The notes under the pieces were generated by a model. That model was not told where the DNA came from. It saw only the letters and a program-made list of their open reading frames with translations, and searched no databases. A program made the position numbers and the translations under genes. DNA of 64,000 bases from Mesocentrotus franciscanus (taxonomy: Eukaryota > Echinodermata > Echinoidea > Camarodonta > Strongylocentrotidae). Positions within the stretch are counted from its first letter, which is position 1. Each line of letters begins with the position of its first letter. Location of the stretch: contig CP137679.1 of NCBI GenBank assembly GCA_037976565.1, positions 25,835,547-25,899,546 on the forward strand, given 5' to 3'. Shown one piece after another: positions 36,995 to 47,935 of this stretch.

Positions 36995-37310
36995 CAGTGG
37001 CGGATCCAGCCGGCGGCAAGAGGGGGGCAATTCGTGAGAAAATATATAGCGGCGACTCACCCAGCCGGGTGAATAAGCGAGGGGGGTAAGAGCACTTTTT
37101 TGCCCAATTCGTGAAAAAATATTTAGCGGCGACTCACCCAGCCGGTGAATAAGCGGGGGGATAAGAACCCTTTTTTTTGGCCCAATTCGTGAGAAAATAG
37201 TTAGCAGCGAATCATCCAGCCGGTGAATAGGCGGGTGGGGGAAGAAGAAACACTCATTTTTTCGAGCGAATCTTTTTTTTTTTAGCCCCCTCCCCGTTGA
37301 ACCGTGCCTG
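36995..37310. mobile_element. Repeat element with CAGTGGCGGATCCAG end (left)
   Basis: Starts CAGTGGCGGATCCAGCCGG and holds three degenerate about 100 bp units around AATTCGTGAGAAAATA and CAGCCGGTGAATA. The counterpart at 40893-41069 is shorter. It lies upstream of the first coding exon, in the 5' UTR intron. Confidence 0.6.
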
Positions 37311-37439
37311 CGTATGTTTGTTCCTGTCACATGCACGCAATAATTAATCAATATCATATCTGAGAGTAATATCTATGAGTTGCTATGAAGATCGGACGCT
37401 GTTTGCAGTTAGCGAGAGGGGGGGGGAGGGAAGGATGGA

Positions 37440-37523
37440 CCTACTACAGGTCCATGGTGGGAGGGAGTGAAGACAGAAAGAGAGAGAAGGGGTCAAGTTG
37501 GAGGGAGGGAGGGAGAGGGAAAG

Positions 37524-37554
<31 letters not shown>

Positions 37555-37600
37555 CATAATAAGCCTGATGGCTTAGATGGTTAAAATTATAGGTTTTCCG
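37440..37600. repeat. GA-rich low-complexity tract (left arm)
   Basis: GAGGGAGGGAGG and (GA)n to about 37553; mirrored as TC-rich sequence at 40270-40350 in the right arm. Confidence 0.8.
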
Positions 37601-37882
37601 ATAAATATAATATTGATAACATGCAGGGGTTATTGTTGTATATTCATATTTGATCTTATTAATCTATATACGTGCTAGCTAATACCAATGAATCGATCGA
37701 CTTTTTTTAATCACATTATTATGATTTTAGCCTTAATATAGAACACAACTTCTTTATTAATTGTAGCCATGCTAGTTTATATGGCAAATACAGGCAAAGA
37801 AATATCATCTATAAAATGCATTGAAACACCATCATGGCCTACTATATATCAAACAATATAATCACGATAATGATATACTCAC

Positions 37883-37960
37883 CGCATTTATAATGTCACA
37901 GTACTCCTTCCGATGTTAAAAATATATCCACAGTCTAGTGTTGATCTACTGCAGACTCCT
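37883..37960 (-). promoter_or_regulatory. Candidate non-coding first exon of left gene (3' end at 37883)
   Basis: AAATGCG followed by GTGAGTAT on the minus strand is a strong donor, conserved in the right copy at 39950/39951. The upstream about 150 bp are well conserved between arms. It would splice to the acceptor just before the start codon at 36213. Exon start unknown. Confidence 0.45.
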
Positions 37961-38048
37961 TGTCTTCTTAATCCAGAAGCTATACTGCTGTCCAACAAAG
38001 CCTTATATCACCCAAGAGTCCAATAGACAAGGTTCATAAATATATTAT

Positions 38049-38090
38049 CTCTTACCATGGACCTACTACGAAGTAGGTCCATGCTCTTAC
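38049..38090. mobile_element. 28 bp palindrome flanked by 7 bp direct repeats
   Basis: 38056-38083 is CATGGACCTAC, 6 nt, GTAGGTCCATG. It is bracketed by CTCTTAC at 38049-38055 and 38084-38090. The right arm lacks it (about 39783-39795). A related 23 bp palindrome at 40363-40385 has its own CTCCCAC flanks. Confidence 0.7.
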
Positions 38091-38169
38091 TGACTGAGTT
38101 GCATACATTGGTTGCATGCTTTAGGTTCTGTGTGCCGTGTCCAAGATAATACGTCAGTCGACGCTGTAG

Positions 38170-38213
<44 letters not shown>

Positions 38214-38217
<4 letters not shown>

Positions 38218-39607
38218 CGCAGTACAAGAATAATACCGTACATTGGATGAGTGAATAGCTTTGTCATTGTCAGGTTGCAATAGACGCACAATTATCCTTT
38301 TAATTTTCTAGAGGAAATATACTCGACCCCTTCTAAAGCAATATTTATTCGTTACCATGACACCGGGAAGCTTCGCAACGTACACATCGTCTCCATAGAA
38401 TACATGATTTACTCCCAACGATAATGTGCACATGTAGGCTAAAGTTGAGGCGCAATTGCTTAACCCTAATAAGGCCGGGGGGCCATCATGGCCCCTCCGC
38501 GATTTTTCTGATTGTTCGGGAACGCATACGGATGACGCCCCGCCGCTTCATGACTTTATTCTTTCGAGTCTTGCGCATCTTTTAAAACATTTTTTTTGAA
38601 AATCGGACCTACCGTTACAAAGTCACGTGACCTTTTGTCTTTACATGTCGGCCCGAAAATCGCTCATTTTCGTGATTTGTGTACAAAACATATGGAAATA
38701 TCATTTTTCCTAAAAGAGATAAAACATTGGTTATTTGGTCTTGTTTAAAGTTTAGGTGTTTGTTTTGGGGTCAAAATAGTTAAATTATAGTTAGAAATGA
38801 AATAAAACAACAAAAACAATGAAATACATAAGTTAAAAAAACAATGAAATACATAAGAAATTATCAAAACAAGAGATAACATAAGAAATAACCTAGCTTT
38901 TCAAATTTTTTTCGTATTATTATTCCAAATGGTCTAACAAATATATGTAGTGGAAAAGAAAGCTTAAATATGAAGAATATATGATTTATGGGTAAAAATA
39001 TGAATTTTTGACCTTATTTGCATAATTTACCATAAATATGCAAATGAGTAATTTTTCAAAAAATTGAAATTGCTATAGTATTCTATACACTTCACTTGAC
39101 ATGCATGCAAATTTTCGCGGCGATCGGCCGTTTCACGGCCGAGATCTTAGGGGGCCATAATGCCCCCCGGCCGTATTAAGAACTCAAATAGCCCGGCCTT
39201 ATTAGGGTTAAGTGCTGAGCTCATATTCTACAACATCATGTGCTATCTGAATGTCAAATGTCTTCCAAGTGTGTGTGTATGGGGGGGGGGTATATATTAA
39301 AGCAAGGCAAGTTCATGTATATATAGCGGTCATTATAGAAAGACCACAGACAGGCGGGCGGTACGAAGGTCAATTTTTGAATGCCATGAGTCTGTCAAAA
39401 CCCGAATGGCAAATTGTTTTGTTCTGCCATGCATGACGCTTATAATATCAATAACCCATTCATTTTCATCATCACTGAATTTCAAAACGTATTTAGGCAT
39501 ATAACTATGAATCACCATATAACCATTAGGTACAACCCTTCCGAATTAAAAGTGTTTCATTTTCGTCAGATTCATAATCATATTACAGAGGGAGAGTGTG
39601 GAGGGAC
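38214..39607. other. Asymmetric centre of the inverted duplication
   Basis: This 1.4 kb stretch has no counterpart in either arm. It holds the TTAA-flanked element at 38464-39207 and short unique flanks. No exon is seen. Candidate promoters of both genes would face each other across it. Confidence 0.5.
38464..39207. mobile_element. piggyBac-like non-autonomous element with TTAA flanks
   Basis: TTAA at 38460-38463 and 39208-39211 encloses 744 bp whose ends are inverted repeats: CCCTAATAAGGCCGGG and its complement. TTAA duplication with CCC-starting termini is the piggyBac signature. A subterminal GGGGGCCAT motif is also inverted at both sides. No transposase ORF. Confidence 0.75.
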
Positions 39608-39626
39608 AGAGAGAGAGAGAGAGGGG

Positions 39627-39657
<31 letters not shown>

Positions 39658-39869
39658 AGGGAGAGAGAAAGAGGGAGAGAGGGCCAACAGTTTGCACTAC
39701 ATCTACAGCGTCGACTGACGTGTATCTTGGACACGGCACACAGAACCTAAAGCATGCAACCAATGTATGCAACTCAGTAAAAGATATATTTATGAACCTT
39801 GTCTATTAGACTCTTGGGTGATGGATATAAGGCTTTGGTGAACAGCAGTATAGCTTCTGGATTAAGAAG

Positions 39870-39950
39870 ACAAGGAGTCTGCAGGAGATCAACAATGATT
39901 TGTGGATATTTTTCTAACATCGGAAGGAGCACTGTGACATTATAAATGCG
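39870..39950 (+). promoter_or_regulatory. Candidate non-coding first exon of right copy
   Basis: AAATGCG/GTGAGTATG donor at 39950/39951, conserved with 37883. A CCAAT motif near 39757 lies upstream. It would splice to the acceptor at 41591. Confidence 0.45.
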
Positions 39951-40355
39951 GTGAGTATGTTATAATCGTGATTATATTGTTTGATATATAGTAGGCTATG
40001 ATGGTGTTTCAATGCATTTTATAGCCTAATTTGCTTGTATTTGCCATATAAACTAGCATGGCTACAATAATTAATAACGAGGTTGTGTTCTATAATTATA
40101 TTAAGGCTAAAATCATAATAATGTGATTGAAAAAGTCGAATGGTTCATTGGTATTAGCTAGCACGTAAATAGATTAATAAGATGAATACACAACAATAAC
40201 CCCTGCATATCAGCAATATTATATTTATCGGAAAACCTATAATTTTAACCATCTAAGGCATCAGGCTTATTACTCTCTCTCTCTCTCTCTCTCTCTTCCC
40301 TTTCCCTCTCCCTCCCTTCCTCCAACTTGACCCCCTCTCTTTCTGTCTTCGCTCC

Positions 40356-40393
40356 CTCCCACCATGGACCTGTAGTAGGTCCATGCTCCCACC
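40356..40393. mobile_element. 23 bp palindrome flanked by direct repeats
   Basis: 40363-40385 is CATGGACCT, 5 nt, AGGTCCATG. CTCCCAC lies directly on both sides (40356-40362, 40386-40392). The left-arm counterpart at about 37434-37456 keeps the palindrome, but its distal flank is deleted. Confidence 0.65.
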
Positions 40394-40444
40394 ATCCATC
40401 CTTCCAACACCAAAAAGGGGCGGGGGAATGATTCGCTCGAAAAA

Positions 40445-40886
40445 AGGTACTTAGGAGAAAAACAGAAATTAATAGTATTAATGTACACGACAAACAAGAG
40501 GTTAATTGTCCGTGTCTACGTCACGTTCCATTGAATAAACTGCAGTTTGAGATTCACATAGACTTAATGATCGCATAGTCAAACATTCATAACCCTCTTA
40601 TTATTTGTCCGACTTACTCTTCACATGGTCTCAAGCAATATCTGAAAGGTTTGGACCAAATACCACGTCCCACACACGCACACTTTTGTTTTGGTTCATG
40701 TTTTATCAGGCAAAGGAAATGTGTATCACATAAAATCATTTTTCTGGATCCCCATTAAATGAATTTTGTTTTATGTTCACCAACCACCGAAATAAGTAAT
40801 ACAATTTTCCACTTTTTCACAGGAAAAACAAGCATGAAAAAATGATGGTTGAAATATGCATCGAATGTATGAAGAAAAAGACACAC
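40445..40886 (+). pseudogene. Stray copy of intron plus partial second coding exon
   Basis: Matches about 42110-42775 in the same orientation: part of the MITE, the intron, the acceptor TTTTTCACAG and the first about 62 nt of the second coding exon (here with the intact five-A run), then stops at GACACA. It splits the repeat element whose left-arm counterpart is 36995-37310, so it was inserted there. Confidence 0.7.
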
Positions 40887-42954
40887 TACGCGCTGATTCT
40901 TCTCCCCCGCCCCCGCCTATTCACCGGCTGGATGGTTCGCTGCTAAATATTTTCTCACGAATTGGGCAAAAAGGGCTCTTATCCCCCGCTTATTCACCCG
41001 CTGGCCGATTCGCCGATATATATTTTCTCACAAATTGCCCCCTCTTGCCGCCGGCTGGATCCGCCACTGAACATACGATCATTACAGCGGAGCCGCATTT
41101 TCGTTATAGATAAGATAGCCTTCGTCCAATTTCACTCTCTCATAGGTTTCGTAAATTATGGTTTTACATAATTATATATCAAGAAGAGGTGTCTAGATGT
41201 TTTATTGGTGTCTATTTACTAACAACCCTTAAATGTAAGTTTTGAGGAGATACCCCTTTTTTCAAAAGGGTAGGTTTTCACTTAGGATAAGGAAATATAA
41301 GAAAAGACCAACTCAATTGGCCGACTATAAGTACGCAGTGACAGTTGCCAGAATATAAGGAAGTGGAAGGAGGAAGAGGGGGTGGCTCCAGCTCCCTCAA
41401 AACCATCTCCTAACGTAAGACCATACCTACATATTCTGACTCAAGAACCACGGAAAGTGATAAAAATAAATGACTACAGAATTGCCTCCTGTCGCTATTT
41501 GCTGCTGATGTTACGTCAGTATAGGCAAAGGGTTATTACTTTTCTCTATATAATTAACATGTGTCATTTTTCTGTCACATTGCTTTTCAAGTGAGCCATG
41601 GCGGAGAAATATGAAGAGCTGAAGAAACAGATGAAGGACAAGTCAGTGGACCCTGCCGAGTATCTTCCTCGAGTTCTTGAGGAATTCAAGAAAGATGACA
41701 ACAAGGAGTTTGTCAAGGCCTGCGAGTATGAACTCAGGACAGACGTGATGCAGAGAGTCAAGGCAGCGTAAGTCAATCTTTAAATGGAGATCCATGCAAC
41801 TACTCTAAATAAAGACGACAAATCGGGGAAGCAGATTGGTAAAAGTGTGAATGAAAGCGGGCTGGAAATAAGAAAGTTTAGAATGTTTTAAAGTTGCAAT
41901 CACTATACGTATGGGCAGTTCAAATTGGCTGAATCGGTAATGTCATTGTGACGTAGTGCCAGACATCTTTTCCATTTGCTCAAGTTCAACACACAAAATG
42001 ACTAAAATGTAGATTTGTTAAACTCTATTAAGACCCAGGGGGTCTTTTCTTTTAGAGGAGCTATAATAATAGGCTATCAATAATATATTTTTAGTATGAG
42101 TGCCCAAAATGAGAAGGAGAAAAACAGGAATTAATGATATAAATGTACACGACCAACGGGAGATTAATTGTCCGTGTCTACGTCACGTTCCATTAAATAA
42201 ACTGCAGTTTGAGATTCATATAGACTTAGTGATCGCATAGTCAAACATTCATAACTCTCTTATTATTTGTCCGATTTATTTTGTTAAACTTTCGCCATCC
42301 TGTTTTTCTTATTTTTCTGCTTTCATGCAAATTAAGTGATTCGAAGGTTGGATTTCCTAAGTTTTGTGTTTCAATATTTGAAGAGAATGTTGATTTCTGG
42401 TAATGATGAGGACTAATTTGTGAGCTTTCTTTGAAGTCTGTCGTAGCATACATAATGTCTCCTAAAAAGGATTGCTCTTCATATGCTCTCATTTACGAAA
42501 TATGACAAGCAATAGCTGAAAGGTTCGGACCAAATACCACGTCCCACACACGCACACTTTTTTTTTTTTGGGGGGGGGTTCATGTTTTATTAGACAAAGG
42601 AAATGTGTATCAAATAAAATCATTTTTTCTGGATCACCATTAAATGAACTTTTTTTTTATGTTCACCAACCACCGAAATAAGTAATACAATTTCCACTTT
42701 TTCACAGGAAAACAAGCATGAGAAAATGATGGTTGAAATATGCATCGAATATATGAAGAAAAAGACACAGAAATACTACGAACTGGCCGAAAAATATTTG
42801 CCGAGAAAACGGTGGTTAAGTGGAAGGTAAGAAGCTAAAATCATTATTTTCTGATTTCTTTCCCGCATGCATGGTCGCTAGCTAGTTTTGGGGTTAGATG
42901 CCTGTAAACGATTAAAAAAAAATCCCTTCTAACATTGCAACAAAAACTACAATA

Positions 42955-42979
42955 ACAATAACAAATGATAATGATAATA

Positions 42980-43010
<31 letters not shown>

Positions 43011-43235
43011 TAATCATAATAGTTATAGTTATAATTTGGTTTAATTTACCCAAGGTACCCACATCAGTATTAATAATTCTTTGTAATTAGTACCCTATAG
43101 CAATTTGCCATGTTCCCATTTTCATCTCGGTCGAGAGTGGCAAATGTGGATTATTATCTAGTCAAAGGACGTTAGTGCCGGGATTGGAGTCAGAGTCAAG
43201 TGAATAAACAACTTTACCACGACACCTCCACAAGG
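42955..43235 (-). mobile_element. Degenerate SINE shared by both arms (right)
   Basis: Inverted counterpart of 34803-35060, with an ATT-rich tail at 42960-43015 (seen as AAT on the plus strand). Confidence 0.6.
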
Positions 43236-43355
43236 GTTGGTTGGTGTAAGAATTCAATAACTAAAAACTGGTCTGCTCCAATTTGTCTGTTAGGGTCATG
43301 AGGATGCCATTGAGCAGATGATTCGAATCTTGGAGGAACCTTTAGAATGGGAGCC

Positions 43356-43489
43356 CAGAAGCGGATCTAGAGGGGGGGTTGGGGGGGTTGCAACCCCCCC
43401 CAAAAAAAATCCGGGGACCATTTTTTTTAATCTTATCTTTTTTTTAAAACTTGTAATTTTATTTTATTCTATTTCTATGTATTTATTTC

Positions 43490-43535
<46 letters not shown>

Positions 43536-43802
43536 TAACTGGCCTTACATTGCAGGAAAATGCAACTTAATTTTACAAATTTTCATGGGGGTTAATTTGG
43601 CAACGACCTCTATACCAAAAATAGTGGTGTTTTAGATGCAAGAAAACGCCATTTTCACACACAGATTTTCAAAAATTTTCTTTACTGTGGAGGGGGACAC
43701 CCTCCCACACCTCTCCTCTCGCTCGCTCCGCTGCTTGGACTCGGTCGCTACGCTCCTCGCATACCACCCCAACCCCTTTATAAAAAGCTGGATCCGCCCC
43801 TG
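43356..43802. mobile_element. 447 bp DNA transposon inside a coding exon
   Basis: GAGCC at 43351-43355 is repeated at 43803-43807. Ends are CAGAAGCGGATCTAG and CTGGATCCGCCCCTG (imperfect inverted repeats). The left copy has the uninterrupted codons for EWEPTDRE. Contains (TTA)n at 43495-43535; no transposase. Confidence 0.88.
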
Positions 43803-46216
43803 GAGCCAACTGACCGAGAGAAGAAAAACAATAGAAAAGAGTACGTCTCTTCGACCGATTCTGGACGCGCACTCAATGGTGCAGTGAAGGAGATGATCAA
43901 AGCATGCAGGTTAGAAATCTTGAGGATTAGGCAAACACTGACAGAGGAAATCTTTCTCCTTTGAAGATGAATTTTTACACCGCAAGAGGGGCACATATTA
44001 TGTTTGATTGCTGCCAATATTTCCAAACCTTTAGGACAATATTATAACCGACGAAGATTTCAAATTCGAAATTCGGATGAACTTTATTCGTCTGGAGTCT
44101 GAGTCCAGACTATTTCACCATTTATAATTCATACTAGTTCATATGTCTATATTGGAGATAGAATATTTATAGCATCTTATTTCTACCATAAAATACAATC
44201 AATCAGTCAATAAATCGAACCTGTAGAACTCTAACCAAAACATTAATTACACACTATTTCAGTCACTTACTTTTTGTCTATTTCAAGTTTGTTTTTCCAG
44301 CGTTATTCTTTATCCTCTTTTTAATCATGATTCCCCACCCTTCCATTCATGTCTATCCTCTTTTTTCCCTTCTTCTATAAATTACTCTCTTCTATCTTAA
44401 TGTCTATGTTTCCTTCTCTGATCCCCTTTTCACTAATGCTGCAGTCGTGACAAGATGATCAAGACAGTTGCCCCATCTTTCAGTCGCCTTCTTTCGTCAT
44501 CCATCAAGAGCGGTTCAGACATGCATATTGTGGTGGCTATCGCCATAGCAAGAACAAGCGAGATGAAATGGGAGGTAGATAATATATATTTTTTCAAAAA
44601 TAGTTCTCACTAAGAATGAAATCGTTAACAGTTTTATAATTTCCTTTTTTCTCCTTTTTGTGTATTAGCTATTTTAGCGTTTCGAATAAGATCTTCTGTG
44701 TAATTTTGTTTTTTTCACTGTTAAATATTAACAGCACGAAGACTTTGAAGAAATTATTGAAATTGCCTCAGGTTGGTTTTTCAAAAGCCTTTGTGATCGT
44801 GTTAATACAGTGTCGTTTCGAAGACTGTGAACTGAAATGGATCTCTGCGACGTAATCCCCACCCGCCTACCGTTCTTACTAACTCTTCTCCTTTAGCCTG
44901 TTCAACTAAGAATATTCAAGGTATATTTATGAGCATTCATCATGTGATTTTCCCTGTAGCAGTTATCCTTTCTCAATCTTGGTACATCTATACCTTGGAA
45001 CAAACAGACTATTCCTCCTCCAGCGAAATTTCAAGATCTGATTCAACATATTGTATTCGTTTATATTGCAGTACTTGGCCGTTACTCTAAATTAGCAATA
45101 ACTTATTAATTTTGATCGGGCATCGATTATTACCAACATTACGATCAGTGCTCCGCAGCTATTTAAAGAGTAGGATAGCAACTTTTGACAATTCAATAGC
45201 CTTGTGCGTCACCTATTGAGAAATGTGCAAACATGACAATAACGCATTACGTAAGTCGAATAGGATTTGTTTGGGACTTGTATACAAGAAGGTATTGAAA
45301 TTACCCATGTGACTTTTCTAAGGTAGTTGCGATCATGTATGGACAGAATCATGTATTCTACACTTGAATTAAACTATCAATGTTCTCATCGTTGCCTTGC
45401 TTTGACATCTTCGTTTTATTTATCAGGGTAACGAAAAATTGATTCCTGACGTTCTCGAAACCTTCGACAAGTGGCTACGACGAGAGGACATCGACTTGGA
45501 AGAAAACCGTGACCACAAAGACTTAGCAGGGGCCGTTACGAGTTACAATCTCCTTGAAAATGCTGGGTAAGACAGCTTTGGTTTCATATAATTTATCAAG
45601 TGATACTAACATTGCATTCTCTTGTGCGTCATGTTCAAATTATGATTGCTTGATGTATAGATTTACAACGTAAAATTGTATTATGTCGAAATATATCTCG
45701 TATATGCTTGTGGAAAGAGAAAACAAATCAAATCAAATCAAGAGGGAGAGAGAGAGAGAGAGAGAGGGAAATAAAGAGCTAGAGAGGGAGAAAGTGAGGG
45801 TAGGGGTAACAGGTCACAGAGAGGATGTTCACATTTTGCCTTTGGAGGAACAATCTTTTTGCATCATCTAGTAAGCCGTGAAAAAAAACCTTTTTGTCTT
45901 CGATGTAGTCGGGAGGGGAGGGGGTAGTTGTTTTACAAATAACTATGTCATATAATTTATTCCATCTTGTTTTACCTCAGTAAATATAGCGTGCCTCAGT
46001 TAAAAAGTCTCATGGAATATTGCCTGGACCAGGAACTTGAAGGCGATCAGCAGGCCCTCTCAGTACATGGGGATATTATTCGTAACATCATCACTGGATT
46101 CATCATGAGGGTAAGTCTATGAAGTTTGTGTTGAGTGTCCCACAAAATTAATACAGTGTGAACAAACTAAGCTTACCCAAGTTGTCACGCTGTAATAATA
46201 ATTGCATTTGTATAGG

Positions 46217-47371
46217 GAGGGTGGCACAGTGTCCCCACTTTTTTAAGTACCCCAAAAGTGCCCCTTTTACATAGGAAAGTGCCCCTTTAACTTTGTAAAA
46301 GTGCCCCTTTTATTTTGACACGTGCCCCGTTTCCTTCGACAAGTTCCCATTTTCCTTTGAAATAAGTGTCCATTTTCCATTCTCATAAGTGCCCTTTTTA
46401 ATCTCTAGTAAGTGCCTCTTTTCACGTACGAGAAAAGCCCTAGCTTTTCACTTTTGATAAGTGCCCCCTTCACTTCTCATAATTGCCCTGTTAAAATCTG
46501 ATAGGTGCCCCTTTTCCTTTGTAAGAAGTGCCCCTTCCCTTTCAATAACTACCCCTTTTAAACTCGGATAAGCGCACCTTACATTTTTACATGTGCCCTT
46601 TTCCTAATGATAAGTGCCCGCATTAAAAAAGAAGAGCCCTTTCCCTTCTCATAAATACCCCTTTCTCTCGTAAATGACCCTTTTCAGGTACGAGAAGTTA
46701 CTCCTTTCATTTCAGATAGGTGCCCCTTCACCTCCGATAAATGTCCCTATTCAAATCTGATCGGTGCCCCTTTCTTTCAACTAATGCACATTTTCCTTTA
46801 TTATACGTGCCCCCTTTTCATTCTCATAAGTGCCCAATTTCAAATCTGGTCAGTGCCCCTTTTCAGGTGCGATAATTGCCCCTTTTCACCTTTGATAATT
46901 GCCCTTTTTAACAATGATACGTGCCCCTTTTCCTTTCAAATAAGGGACCTATCACCTTTTCATAAATGCCCCTTTTCACCTCTTATAAATGCTCCTATCA
47001 AGATCTGATGGGTGCCCTTTTCCGTCGAGAAATGTCAATTCCCATTCTCATAAGTGCCCTTTTTCATCCCTGGTGAGTGTCTCTTTTTGTAGATGTAAGA
47101 AGTGCCCCATTTTCACCTCTGATAATTACCATTTGTACTTTGACACGTGCTCCTTTTCTTTTCTAATAAGTGTATTATCCCTTTCGATAAGTGTTCCCTT
47201 TTCCTCTCATCATTAAACGCGCCAATAATTGCAAGCGACTAAAGAGCAATTTCCCCCAAAGCTCGCTCGTTACGCACGCTCGCATTTGTAGATGATATAA
47301 TTATGTTACTTATCAAAGGCCTTTGCAGTCTTCCGTTATGAGAATGTGCTTATAACCCCATCAGGATTGAG
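46217..47371. mobile_element. Truncated GTGCCCC foldback element in right copy
   Basis: One arm of degenerate GATAAGTGCCCCTTTT units and part of the shared core (47205-47371, ending CCCCATCAGGATT). It is the counterpart of 30700-32003; the second arm is missing, consistent with deletion. Confidence 0.65.
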
Positions 47372-47559
47372 TCATAGAATTTGATCAACAAAATTCTGAG
47401 AAGATATCTATCAAGAATAAACCATATTGTCGCAATCATTTCATGAAAAATGGTAAACAAGACTTTATCCCAACTTTATGGGCAACAGTGTATGAAGTTA
47501 TAAGCCTTGACTACAACAAACGTAAAATAATTTATTATTATTATTATTATTATTATTAA

Positions 47560-47935
47560 GTATTTGGCGTCACCTCTGCCTGTGAGGCGAAAAGCTAACT
47601 GAATCACTGGAACCCTCGGGTCTCTCCTCCCGGTATAACTGATTAGGGGTGTGCAGGTGGACCACTACACCGGGGTTTCCCCCTACTCTTATACGAATAG
47701 TGCAGTGGGTTCTTAACGTGCAAAGGTGTTGACTCTCCTCTACACGGGGCCTCCATTTAACGTCCTATCCGAGGGACGGAGTGTTTTCCACTTAACATAC
47801 TAGCCTGCGTCTATGAAACAAGGGGAGGGGCGCGTTAATACGCAGGCTTCAGTCATCCGCCTGGGTTGGATTCTAACCCGAGATCTTTGGTTCGACAGGC
47901 AGACGCTTTACCGACTGAGCCACTTCGCCTCCTCA
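47560..47935 (-). mobile_element. tRNA-derived SINE in right-copy intron
   Basis: Minus-strand head near 47930 with A and B boxes (GGGTTAGAATCCAACC is degenerate), tail (AAT)n toward 47530. Same insertion as 29398-29753. Confidence 0.7.

Larger units (their letters stand above)
15240..38213. repeat. Left arm of giant inverted duplication
   Basis: Sequence from about 15.24 kb to the CT tract at 38172-38213 recurs inverted from 39608 to 58303, then after an interruption at 60533-60980. The repeat includes all coding exons, most introns, 3' flanks (for example 16370-16633 against 57419-57676 inverted) and candidate first exons. Arms differ by scattered substitutions and private insertions. Confidence 0.85.

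Noticed and set aside
38459..38475. CCCTAA resembling telomeric repeat
   Set aside because: Only one unit, part of the transposon terminus.
43318..43635. ORF running from the third coding exon into poly-Leu sequence
   Set aside because: The part past codon 13 is transposon and TTA repeat, not protein.
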